Assembly (NCBI GenBank): GCA_026397855.1
Contig: JAPLUA010000594.1
Location: 1 to 13,238 of the forward strand
Direction: 5' to 3'
DNA length: 13,238 nt
Source of the DNA: Verrucomicrobiota bacterium
GTDB taxonomy: Bacteria > Verrucomicrobiota > Verrucomicrobiia > Limisphaerales > UBA8199
The position numbers were made by a program, and so were the translations under genes. Below, piece after piece: positions 1 through 6,342 of the stretch. The notes under the pieces are model-generated. The model was not told the DNA's origin. It saw only the letters and a list, made by a program, of their open reading frames with translations, and did not search any database. Each line of letters begins with the position of its first letter. Within the stretch, counting starts at the first letter, position 1.

Positions 1-492
1 CTGATTGATGCGCCGGGAAAGGCTGCCGGCAAGCTGCTCATTGGCGGCGCGCAACGCCAGCTCCGTGCGCGAGTGAATCAGGTCGGCCACCGCTTCGGCC
101 TGCGCGAGATCAATTCGTCCGTTCAGGAAGGCGCGCCGGGTGAATTCGCCGGGCTCGGCCAGCCGCGTGCCGCTCTTGAGCACCGCATCCAGGACCGTCT
201 TCGCGGCAAGCACGCCGCCGTGGCAGGTGATTTCGACCACGTCCTCCCGCGTGAAGGTGCGCGGGGCGCGCATGACAGCGACCAGCGCCTCGTCAATATT
301 CTGTCCCTCATGCACCACGTGGCCGAAGTGGATGGTGTGTGTCGCCGCCGCCGACGGTTTTGCCGAGCCCCCGCCCGCGGGGACAAAACAGCGGTCCGCC
401 ACGGCCAGGGCCTGCGGGCCTGAAATCCGGATCACAGCCAGCCCGCCCTCGCCCAGGGGGGTGGCAATCGCCGCTATAGTGTCATTGAGCAT
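1..492 (-). CDS. mnmE: tRNA modification GTPase MnmE (TrmE), N-terminal part, cut by window edge
   Basis: Reading the minus strand from the ATG at 492 gives 164 codons that run open to base 1, so this is the 5' part of a gene continuing left. The protein starts MLNDTIAAIATPLGEGGLAV and carries the hallmark MnmE N-terminal blocks: IRISGPQAL (residues 21-29), RAPRTFTREDVVEITCHGG (75-93), EPGEFTRRAFLNGRIDLAQAE (about 113-133) and ADLIHSRTE (136-144). In the family this domain binds the folate one-carbon donor and dimerises. With MnmG the enzyme modifies U34 in the wobble position of several tRNAs in the cytoplasm. The GTPase domain and the C-terminal cysteine motif lie outside the window. An AAGG lies six bases upstream of the ATG, the only well-placed Shine-Dalgarno-like site among the genes here. 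The gene is divergent from the kinase-MurQ gene, with about 40 bases between starts. Identification is secure. Confidence 0.95.
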   Translation of the reverse strand, partial: MLNDTIAAIATPLGEGGLAVIRISGPQALAVADRCFVPAGGGSAKPSAAATHTIHFGHVVHEGQNIDEALVAVMRAPRTFTREDVVEITCHGGVLAAKTVLDAVLKSGTRLAEPGEFTRRAFLNGRIDLAQAEAVADLIHSRTELALRAANEQLAGSLSRRINQ

Positions 493-507
493 CTGCGCCT
501 TAATACT

Positions 508-535
508 TTGACAACCAGCGCGCCTGGTCAATGAT
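508..535 (+). promoter_or_regulatory. possible sigma70-like promoter of the kinase-murQ gene
   Basis: A perfect TTGACA (508-513) is followed after 16 bases by AATGAT (530-535), which matches four of six positions of the -10 consensus. A transcript from it would begin near 543, where the second in-frame ATG lies, so that start (protein beginning MTLKREP) would be leaderless and would be favoured over 531. This is visible sequence only; the weak -10 makes it tentative. Confidence 0.25.
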
Positions 536-2543
536 TTCAGCAATGACGCTCAAGCGAGAACCAACAAGCCAAAGGTTCCTGGGGATTGACGGCGGGGGCA
601 CGCGCACCGTCGCGCTGATGGCCGACGGCAGCGGACAGAGCCTGTGCCGCCTCGAGTCGGGGCCCGCCAACATGAAGCTGCTGACGGACCACCAGCTCGC
701 CGGGCATTTCCGCTCCATCGCGAAGGCTATGCCGTGCCCGGACGCCCTGGGCATCGGGCTCTCGGGGGCGTGGGTGGAGCTGGACTTCCGGAAGATCCGG
801 CAGGCCGCGGCGCAGGCCTGGCCAGGTGTGCCGTGCTACGCCACGAACGACTTGGAAACGGCGCTAACGGCCGCGGGCGATGCGGGAGGCGTGGGTCGGC
901 TTCCGCAGGTTCTGCTGGTCAGCGGAACCGGGTCCGGTGCTTACGGAAAAACCCCGGACGGCAAAGGCATCAAGGTGGGCGGGTGGGGGCATCTGCTGGG
1001 CGACGATGGCAGCGGCTACGACATCGGCCTGCAGGCGCTGCGAGCGGTGGTTGCGGATTATGACCGGGATCGGGCCTGGCCGGGCCTGGGCCGGCAAATC
1101 CTTCGCGCCCTCGCGCTCAACGAGCCGACGGATTTGATTGATTGGGCCCAGGCGGCCGCCAAGAAGGAGATCGCTAACCTGGCGGTGGAGGTCTTCGAGG
1201 CATGGGGCCGCAGGGATCGGATTGCCACGCGAATACTCATCGCCGCCGCCGACAATCTCGCGCGCGACGCGGCAGCCTGCGCGCGGCGGCTGGCTGCGCC
1301 GGGCACCCGGGTCCGGTTCGTTTTGACGGGAAGCATTCTGCTCAAGCAGCCTCGCTTCGGCAGGTTGGTGGGCGGCAAATTGCGCAAGCTTTGTCCCGGG
1401 GCGGCTGTTACGGCGCTGAAACGGGAGGGGGTGTGGGGGGCGGTTGAATTGGCGCGGACGGGAAACGGTCCGCGGTCCACGGTCCGCAGTCCTCAGTCCT
1501 CAGTCCACGGTCTTTCGCCGGGGAGCGGGAGGGTGTTGCAGGGGAGCCCGCAGCATGCAGCACACCCAGAACATCAGGGACTTCTCCCTCGCCCCTTCCG
1601 AAGGGGAGAGGGCCGGGGAGAGGGGTCACCCGAAGTCGTCCATCCCGCGAACTTGCCAGTAAACACTCCCGTGGCCGTTGTCCGTTCGGCACGACGATCG
1701 CCGACGGAGCAACGGAATCCCCGCTCCATGCGCCTCCACAAAATGGGAGTCAGGGAAGCGATTGCACTGATGCTCTCCGAGGATGCGCGGATTCCGCGGA
1801 AACTGCTGGCGGAATCCCCCCGCATTGAGCGGGTGATCCGGGCGGTGGCGCGGGCTTTCCGGCGCGGGGGACGATTGTTCTATGTCGGGGCGGGCACCAG
1901 CGGGCGGTTGGGGGTGCTGGATGCCAGCGAATGCCCCCCCACCTTTGGCACCTCGCCGGACCTCGTGCAGGGCATCAATGCCGGCGGCCAGACCGCGCTC
2001 TGGAGTTCAGTCGAGGGGGGAGAAGACGACGGGGCGGCAGGCGGGCGCGCCATGGAATCTCGCGGCGTCGGGGAGCGGGATGTGGTGGTCGGCATCGCCG
2101 CCAGCGGCACGACGCCCTTTGTCTGGGGCGCGCTCGCGGAAGCCGGCCGGCGCGGCGCCACAACCGTGCTGGTCTGTTTCAATCCTTTCCTGGTGATCCC
2201 GCAGCCGCTGCGGCCGTCGGTGGTGATTGCGCCCGACCTGGGGCCGGAAGTGCTGACAGGATCCACGCGGCTGAAGGCAGGGACGGCGACCAAGCTCCTG
2301 CTCAACATCTTTACCACCCTGGCCATGGTGCGCTTTGGCAAGGTCAGGAGCAACCTGATGATTGACCTGAACCCCGCAAACACAAAACTGCGAGACCGGG
2401 CGGCGCGAATTGTATGCGACCTGACAGGGATGAGCTACGCCGAGGCGGAGCAGGCGCTGCAAGGCAGCGGGTGGGTTATAAAAAGGGCAATCGCGCGGCT
2501 AGGCCGGAAACAAAGGAATCCACCTGGGGCAGTTTGCCGGTGA
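531..2543 (+). CDS. murQ: BadF/NagK-type amino-sugar kinase fused to N-acetylmuramic acid 6-phosphate etherase (MurQ)
   Basis: One 670-codon frame holds two enzymes. Residues about 18-310 are a BadF/BadG/BcrA/BcrD-family kinase: phosphate-binding DGGGTRT near the start, VSGTGSGAYG, then GGWGHLLGDDGSGYDIG. Residues about 392-660 are MurQ: TEQRNPRS (392-399), GAGTSGRLGVLDASE (453-467), VEGGEDD (494-500), VVGIAASGTTPF and TGSTRLKAGT. E467 and E498 align with the two catalytic glutamates of E. coli MurQ (E83, E114). From family knowledge, the kinase part would phosphorylate MurNAc and/or GlcNAc, and MurQ would cleave the lactyl ether of MurNAc-6-P to GlcNAc-6-P plus D-lactate, in cytoplasmic cell-wall recycling. 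Oddities: the interdomain stretch (about 311-390) is arginine/serine/proline-rich and encoded by repeat DNA. The C-terminus stops roughly 25 residues short of E. coli MurQ and overlaps the convergent gene. Start is 531 or the in-frame ATG at 543. It may really be two genes; an in-frame GTG at 1671 could start MurQ. Confidence 0.85.
   Translation: MISAMTLKREPTSQRFLGIDGGGTRTVALMADGSGQSLCRLESGPANMKLLTDHQLAGHFRSIAKAMPCPDALGIGLSGAWVELDFRKIRQAAAQAWPGVPCYATNDLETALTAAGDAGGVGRLPQVLLVSGTGSGAYGKTPDGKGIKVGGWGHLLGDDGSGYDIGLQALRAVVADYDRDRAWPGLGRQILRALALNEPTDLIDWAQAAAKKEIANLAVEVFEAWGRRDRIATRILIAAADNLARDAAACARRLAAPGTRVRFVLTGSILLKQPRFGRLVGGKLRKLCPGAAVTALKREGVWGAVELARTGNGPRSTVRSPQSSVHGLSPGSGRVLQGSPQHAAHPEHQGLLPRPFRRGEGRGEGSPEVVHPANLPVNTPVAVVRSARRSPTEQRNPRSMRLHKMGVREAIALMLSEDARIPRKLLAESPRIERVIRAVARAFRRGGRLFYVGAGTSGRLGVLDASECPPTFGTSPDLVQGINAGGQTALWSSVEGGEDDGAAGGRAMESRGVGERDVVVGIAASGTTPFVWGALAEAGRRGATTVLVCFNPFLVIPQPLRPSVVIAPDLGPEVLTGSTRLKAGTATKLLLNIFTTLAMVRFGKVRSNLMIDLNPANTKLRDRAARIVCDLTGMSYAEAEQALQGSGWVIKRAIARLGRKQRNPPGAVCR
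1467..1508 (+). repeat. six tandem 7-bp units inside the kinase-murQ linker
   Basis: Six consecutive heptamers of the form (A/G)GTCC(G/A/T)C are seen: GGTCCGC, GGTCCAC, GGTCCGC, AGTCCTC, AGTCCTC, AGTCCAC. Because seven is not a multiple of three, the block is read in all three frames and gives the low-complexity residues around 313-326 of the fusion protein. Repeats of this kind are typical of intergenic DNA, not of a folded domain. Confidence 0.85.
1581..1630. repeat. REP-like palindromic element inside the kinase-murQ linker
   Basis: The core CCCCTTC-C-GAAGGGG (1592-1606) extends outward after one G/A mismatch through CCCTC/GAGGG (1586-1612). It is followed by GGGGAGAGGGG, which can also pair with the CTCCC stretch on the left. 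It resembles the dispersed CCCTCTCCCC-type palindromes scattered between genes in many GC-rich bacteria (general knowledge). Here it lies in frame within the linker between the two enzyme domains. There is no T-run after it, so it does not look like an intrinsic terminator. Confidence 0.7.
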
Positions 2544-3114
2544 GGTACCACCAGGTGACAAACCGCACCATGCCGGTAATTACCAGCAGCAGCAAGGACG
2601 CCATCAGGAAGAGCCCGAACGCGTGGGGCGGGTCAGGCTCCATCATGCGTGGCACCCCGTGATAGAGCGCCCCGATGGACAGCATGATGCCGATGGACCA
2701 GGTCACCCACGGGCTGACGCTGGGAAAGGCGTCCAGCAGGCGGAGCGCGAAAAGGGGGCTCAAGCCGTAAGCGATGGCCGAGAACGCCTGGTTGTAGTTG
2801 TGGCGGCCGTGAAATGTCTCGCCGATTGATTTTACCATGTTGGCACCGCCGAACACCACCAGCAGAGAGACGATCAACTGGGCTGTCTCGAAGATCACGG
2901 TTTCGGCGCGCGAAAACGTCTTAATGTGGACAACATCCTGCATCTGGCCCCGCTGCTTGCCCCAGTGAATCAGCCCGTATCCCTCGCAGACAGATCCAAT
3001 CAGGAGCAGCGGCAGAAGATGAGACAGCAAGACGAAAACGGTGCCCCGGCGGGCGAGGAAAATCTTCTCCCACGCGGCCGTTGGCTCAAGAACCAGCAAT
3101 ATCGCTTTAAGCAT
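2476..3114 (-). CDS. Yip1-family integral membrane protein
   Basis: The 212-residue protein has about five hydrophobic segments, at roughly residues 25-43, 74-94, 109-129, 136-153 and 166-190. The ordering is typical of bacterial Yip1-domain proteins: FSAIAYGLSPLFALRLLDAF in the third segment, then GALYHGVPRMM at the end of the fourth, followed by a short polar link and the last membrane span. The biochemical role of bacterial Yip1 proteins is not established, so none is assigned. The start ATG at 3114 has AAGG directly abutting it, too close to act as a normal ribosome-binding site. The last 68 bases overlap the 3' end of the convergent kinase-murQ frame. Upstream it is divergent from the ftsB-like gene, sharing a 169-base region. 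Family assignment is good from the pattern; function is unknown. Confidence 0.8.
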   Translation of the reverse strand: MLKAILLVLEPTAAWEKIFLARRGTVFVLLSHLLPLLLIGSVCEGYGLIHWGKQRGQMQDVVHIKTFSRAETVIFETAQLIVSLLVVFGGANMVKSIGETFHGRHNYNQAFSAIAYGLSPLFALRLLDAFPSVSPWVTWSIGIMLSIGALYHGVPRMMEPDPPHAFGLFLMASLLLLVITGMVRFVTWWYLTGKLPQVDSFVSGLAARLPFL

Positions 3115-3123
3115 CCTTGGAAA

Positions 3124-3152
3124 GTGTTATCGTCATGACCTGCGGCTGACAA
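3124..3152 (-). promoter_or_regulatory. possible promoter of the Yip1-family gene
   Basis: Read on the minus strand, TTGTCA (3152-3147) is separated by exactly 17 bases from TAACAC (3129-3124), about nine bases before the ATG at 3114. The -35 is five of six to consensus, the -10 only about three of six. The spacing is right but the -10 is weak, so this is a low-confidence candidate. Confidence 0.2.
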
Positions 3153-3283
3153 CTAAATACGACCAATCCGTTGGCGCACGGCATTTGCCACCTAATTGAC
3201 ACCTGGCCGCTCCCGGCGTTCAGTTCGGGTCGGTGAGAATTAATCGCTTCCCTTTCCGGCCGGAGAATGATTAACTCGCGGAG

Positions 3284-3607
3284 ATGAACGTTAACCTTGG
3301 CATTTTAGGCAAACTGACCGGGGTGGTGATCTTTCTTTGCTTCCTTGCGGTCGCTCTCCTCGTTGGCGTCTGGTACCTGCCGCTCATCCAGCAAAATGAG
3401 CGGATGCGCAGGCATATTCTCAAGCTCGACAACCAGGTCCAGAAGGAGGAGGAGGCTGGTAAACAATTGCGGGCTTCCATTGATGCCCTGCGCTACGATT
3501 CCAAGGCGGTGGAGCGCCTGGCGCGGGAGAAATTCGGCTATTCGAAGCCGGGCGAAACGGTGATTCGCTTCGAGGAGCCGCGGATCAACCCCTCCGCGAA
3601 CAGGTAA
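3284..3607 (+). CDS. septum formation initiator, FtsB/DivIC-family
   Basis: The 107-residue protein has the FtsB/DivIC architecture: a short cytoplasmic N-terminus, one membrane span (about residues 11-31), a charged heptad-like coiled coil (about 34-70), and the closing family motif AVERLAREKFGYSKPGETVIRF (75-96). In the family this bitopic protein works with FtsL and FtsQ/DivIB in the divisome, linking FtsZ-ring assembly to septal peptidoglycan synthesis. The length is normal. GGAG directly abuts the ATG at 3284, giving no proper spacing, but there is no better start. The last codons and the stop lie in a 33-bp sequence that is repeated downstream. No other division gene adjoins it, so context adds little. 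I leave the symbol empty because FtsB and DivIC cannot be told apart here. Confidence 0.88.
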   Translation: MNVNLGILGKLTGVVIFLCFLAVALLVGVWYLPLIQQNERMRRHILKLDNQVQKEEEAGKQLRASIDALRYDSKAVERLAREKFGYSKPGETVIRFEEPRINPSANR

Positions 3608-3673
3608 CCTGCAGGTGGAGACGGCGAAGCGCGGGCTCCGGCGGATCAACCCCTCCGCGAACAGGTAACCTGC
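3580..3673 (+). repeat. 33-bp direct repeat at the 3' end of the ftsB-like gene
   Basis: The 33 bases at 3580-3612 recur exactly at 3641-3673, 61 bases apart. The unit begins GCGGATCAACCCCTCCGCGA and includes the last codons (INPSANR) and the TAA stop of the ftsB-like gene. The simplest reading is a small tandem duplication of the gene's tail. The second copy is non-coding. Confidence 0.9.
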
Positions 3674-3683
3674 CCGTCGGCCC

Positions 3684-3703
3684 CTGGGAGGATCTCCTCT
3701 CAG
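3684..3703. terminator. hairpin between the convergent ftsB-like and frr genes
   Basis: CTGGGAGG (3684-3691) can pair with CCTCTCAG (3696-3703) around a four-base ATCT loop, with one G-U pair. It sits at the stop codon of frr, between two converging genes, where a shared terminator would be expected. There is no adjacent U-tract on either strand, so it is a weak terminator candidate. Confidence 0.25.
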
Positions 3704-4260
3704 ACCGTCATGATTTCTTTTTCCTTGTGGGCCAGGTGGCCATCTATTTTGGCGGTGTAATCGTTGGTCAGCTTCTGCAGCTCCTTCTCCGCGTGCTCCA
3801 CGTCGTCCTCGGTGATGCCGCTGTCGTGGCCGTGCTTCTTCAACTGCTCCATGGCATCGCGCCGGACGTGGCGGATCGCTACCCGGCCGTCCTCGGTCAT
3901 CTTGCGGATAATCTTGACGAATTCCTGCCGCCGTTCCTGGCTCAGCTCGGGAAAGAAGATGCGGATGACCTTGCCCTGGATTGATGGCGTCAGGCCCAGG
4001 TTGCTTTTCTGGATGGCCTTCTCGATGGCGTGCAGCGTGTTGGCGTCCCACGGCTGGATCGAGAGCGTGCGCGCTTCGGGGGTGGTGATGCCGGCCAGTT
4101 CCCGGATGCGCATGTGGGATCCATACACTTCCACAAGGACGTTCTCGACCAGGGCCGGGGAGGCTTTGCCGGTGCGCACGCCGGCAAACTCGTTCACGAC
4201 CACCAGCTCGGTCTTGCTCATCTTGTCTTCAGCCTCTAGCAAAAAGTCGTCCAATGTCAT
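3700..4260 (-). CDS. frr: ribosome recycling factor (RRF)
   Basis: The 186-residue protein is full length for RRF and co-linear with it: an N-terminal helix, VRTGKASPALVENVLVEVYG (28-47), the ITTPEARTLSIQPWD strand region (58-72), SNLGLTPSIQGKVIRIFFPELSQERR (86-111), and the domain-I helix pair with GRVAIRHVRRDA (125-136). R133 matches the conserved arginine near position 132 in E. coli RRF. It acts in the cytoplasm with EF-G to split post-termination ribosomes. The usual partner pyrH is not upstream; instead the tandem-SIS gene lies 89 bases upstream on the same strand, so co-transcription is possible. There is no Shine-Dalgarno, and a perfect TATAAT lies five bases before the ATG, suggesting a private promoter and a leaderless message. 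Identification is secure. Confidence 0.97.
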   Translation of the reverse strand: MTLDDFLLEAEDKMSKTELVVVNEFAGVRTGKASPALVENVLVEVYGSHMRIRELAGITTPEARTLSIQPWDANTLHAIEKAIQKSNLGLTPSIQGKVIRIFFPELSQERRQEFVKIIRKMTEDGRVAIRHVRRDAMEQLKKHGHDSGITEDDVEHAEKELQKLTNDYTAKIDGHLAHKEKEIMTV

Positions 4261-4265
4261 AGATG

Positions 4266-4271
4266 ATTATA
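4266..4271 (-). promoter_or_regulatory. TATAAT -10 element immediately upstream of frr
   Basis: On the minus strand a perfect TATAAT (4271-4266) is followed by only five bases (CATCT) before the frr ATG at 4260. Transcription would start at or next to the A of the start codon, giving a leaderless mRNA. There is no good -35 at 16-18 bases upstream and no Shine-Dalgarno sequence. A perfect hexamer is unlikely by chance in DNA this GC-rich, but the missing -35 keeps this tentative. Confidence 0.4.
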
Positions 4272-4349
4272 ATGTAGCAAATCTCAGTGGGATTGTATAG
4301 GGCCAACTTGTGCCTGGTCGGCTTCAAATATCGCGCCGCAAATGGCCGA

Positions 4350-6209
4350 TCACAGCTCGCTCAGCAGCCGTTTCTCGGCCTCCTCGTTGCCCAACTGGTG
4401 GCGGGCGCGCATCACGGAAACCCCGACCACGGGCGGGTAGGCCTGGTCGGCCTTCATGCGCGGCTCGATGTGCTCGACCACCTCAAACAGCAGGCGGTTG
4501 GCAGCCTGGTAATCCAGGCTCGTGAGCCTCTGGATGTAGCGGGTCGCGCGGTCAATGAGCTTCAGGTTGCTGGCCACAACCCAGATCATGTAGTTTCCCA
4601 TCACGCGCCCGAGCCGCACCATCGTGCAGGTGGAAAGCGCGTTGAGCAGCATCTTCAGGCCAGCACGGGTGACGCCATCCAGCAGGAAATCCGTTTTCGG
4701 GACCGTCACCATGACCGCCACTCCGCCCGGGTTCCAGGAGGCCAGGAAGTCCTGAACTTCCTTGTGGGACTCCTGGCGCCCCAAATAGATCACGCCGATG
4801 CTGGCCCCGGCCTTGCGAGCAGCCTCAAGCTGGGCGCGGTGAAATCCAGCCGGGGCGAGGAGCGACGCCTTCTCCTCCTCAGAGACGATCCCAACCGCGC
4901 AATCGCCCTTGACCAGCTTCCGATAGTCGAGGCCATCAAGGCCGACCTTGAATCGCATCAGCTCCGCCGCGCTGATCTTGCGCACGATCTCGTCAGTCCG
5001 CGCCACTTTGTCCTCGCTGACCAATTCCTTCACCTCCTGCGCGCTCCACTCGACACATCTCGGCTGCCGCTTAATGATTCGCTCCCAGGCCCTCGCGGTA
5101 TCCTGGTAGGGCAGGAACAGGTAGGCCCAGGACTCGGTGGCGGTCGTGTCATCGAACTTCCGGAAGGGCGGCGAGCAATACGTCGGCGAGCGCTCAGTGG
5201 TGTCGGTGAGCACGTCAATGCCGAACCGGTCGGCAAAGTAGCTGTTCTTGTGCTTGGACCGGTAAACCGATTCCTCCAGCGACACCGCGCCGGCGAGCTG
5301 GGCGAGCAGCCCGGGCGACCTCAGGGTGGCGTGCATCCCTTCGAGGTTCTCCAGGAACCGGGCGGGGACGTCCGCCGGGTCCAAGGCGCACGGCCCCTGG
5401 GGCTCCAGCTCTTTCATCAGGTCGCGCAGCACCATTTCCAGCACCGTCAGCATGACGCAGAGCTGGATGGTGGTGGCCTGCATGCGGGTCGAGCCGGTGA
5501 TAGACATGGGGCCGGTCGTGAGGTTGATCTTCTCGATGCGCGGGTCCTCGATCACCTCGCGGCTGCGGTTCACGTGCCGGCAGAGCACATCATCGGGGTT
5601 GTTATAGACGAAATAGACTTTCGCGCCCGCCTCCAGGCCCTGCCAGGCGGTCCCGATGACGAAGGAGGTTTCGCCGCCTTCTGTGATGGCGAAGACCACG
5701 TCCTTGGCGGACACGCACAGGTCGGCGATCTGCTTCTTCCCGAACGCGGTGAAATCCTCAAAGCCTTCCACGGATTTGATGAGGGCAAAGTCGCCGCCGG
5801 CCATGACGCTGAAGGTGCGGTTCTCGAACTCCGCCGCGGAGGGGGTGCAGGCCAGGCCACGGGCTGCCTGCCGCTGCCAGAAGTCGCGCCAGATGGAATC
5901 GAGCTGAATGCTCAGCCGCCCGGTGGAGCCACACCCGGTGAAGAACACCTTGCCGCCGTTCCTGAGCGCGCTCACCACGGATTCCTTGATCTTAACCGCG
6001 CGGCCCGACTCCGCGAATTCCCGATACGTGCGCGCCACGTCGCCATCGGCCTCGAACAGCAGTCCGAGGGCCGCGCCGACATCCCCCCTGGCGGTCTCGC
6101 TCAGGTTGGCGGTTACGGGGTGGGAGGATTCGGTGGTCAGGACGCCAAGCTGGAACTGGTCGCTGATCTTGAGGAATTCATCGGATCGTCTGTTTGAAGT
6201 GTCGCTCAT
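4350..6209 (-). CDS. tandem-SIS sugar-phosphate protein, MurQ / glucokinase-regulatory-protein-like
   Basis: The 619-residue protein holds two SIS-type halves. The N-terminal half follows MurQ: TESSHPVTANLSE (26-38), FTGCGSTGRLS (90-100), SVEGFEDF (146-153), ITEGGETSFVIG (175-186) and SITGSTRMQATT (236-247). The C-terminal half has a degenerate sugar-phosphate site but ends with a MurQ-like helix block, DGVTRAGLKMLLNALSTCTM then RLGRVMGNYMIWVVASNLKLIDRA (about 511-555). This arrangement, two MurQ-derived SIS domains in roughly 620 residues, is that of animal glucokinase regulatory protein (family knowledge). The E. coli MurQ catalytic E83 position is isoleucine (I106), while the E114 position is kept (E151). 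I infer an altered or lost etherase activity and a binding or regulatory role for a sugar phosphate; substrate unknown. frr lies 89 bases downstream on the same strand. There is no Shine-Dalgarno before the ATG. Confidence 0.78.
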   Translation of the reverse strand: MSDTSNRRSDEFLKISDQFQLGVLTTESSHPVTANLSETARGDVGAALGLLFEADGDVARTYREFAESGRAVKIKESVVSALRNGGKVFFTGCGSTGRLSIQLDSIWRDFWQRQAARGLACTPSAAEFENRTFSVMAGGDFALIKSVEGFEDFTAFGKKQIADLCVSAKDVVFAITEGGETSFVIGTAWQGLEAGAKVYFVYNNPDDVLCRHVNRSREVIEDPRIEKINLTTGPMSITGSTRMQATTIQLCVMLTVLEMVLRDLMKELEPQGPCALDPADVPARFLENLEGMHATLRSPGLLAQLAGAVSLEESVYRSKHKNSYFADRFGIDVLTDTTERSPTYCSPPFRKFDDTTATESWAYLFLPYQDTARAWERIIKRQPRCVEWSAQEVKELVSEDKVARTDEIVRKISAAELMRFKVGLDGLDYRKLVKGDCAVGIVSEEEKASLLAPAGFHRAQLEAARKAGASIGVIYLGRQESHKEVQDFLASWNPGGVAVMVTVPKTDFLLDGVTRAGLKMLLNALSTCTMVRLGRVMGNYMIWVVASNLKLIDRATRYIQRLTSLDYQAANRLLFEVVEHIEPRMKADQAYPPVVGVSVMRARHQLGNEEAEKRLLSEL

Positions 6210-6342
6210 GGAAGGTTCAGTATGTTATTCGTCTAGGAGCTGGCAGAATGCACCAGCCTCGGGGCAAAGTAAATTGCTTTTGGGATCGGAATGAAGGTTG
6301 CCAAATGGCCCGGCGCGGCTTAATGAACAGCGCCGCATCCTG

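Noticed and set aside
1467..1508. Repeat block as a CRISPR array
   Set aside because: The units are 7 bp and contiguous with no spacers, and no cas genes are present.
3196..3224. TTGACA as a promoter for the ftsB-like gene
   Set aside because: The -35 hexamer is perfect, but at 17-base spacing the only -10 is TTCAGT, which matches three of six positions.
3305..4051. 248-codon minus-strand open frame
   Set aside because: It overlaps both the ftsB-like gene and frr in other frames, and both of those have clear family motifs.
4287..6197. 636-codon plus-strand open frame
   Set aside because: It is fully antisense to the tandem-SIS gene. Its sequence is low-complexity H/G/R/P-rich with no recognisable domain, typical of an opposite-strand shadow in GC-rich DNA.
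6298..6342. TTG start for the metallopeptidase
   Set aside because: It would put 15 extra residues ahead of a clear lipoprotein signal peptide that begins naturally at ATG 6343.
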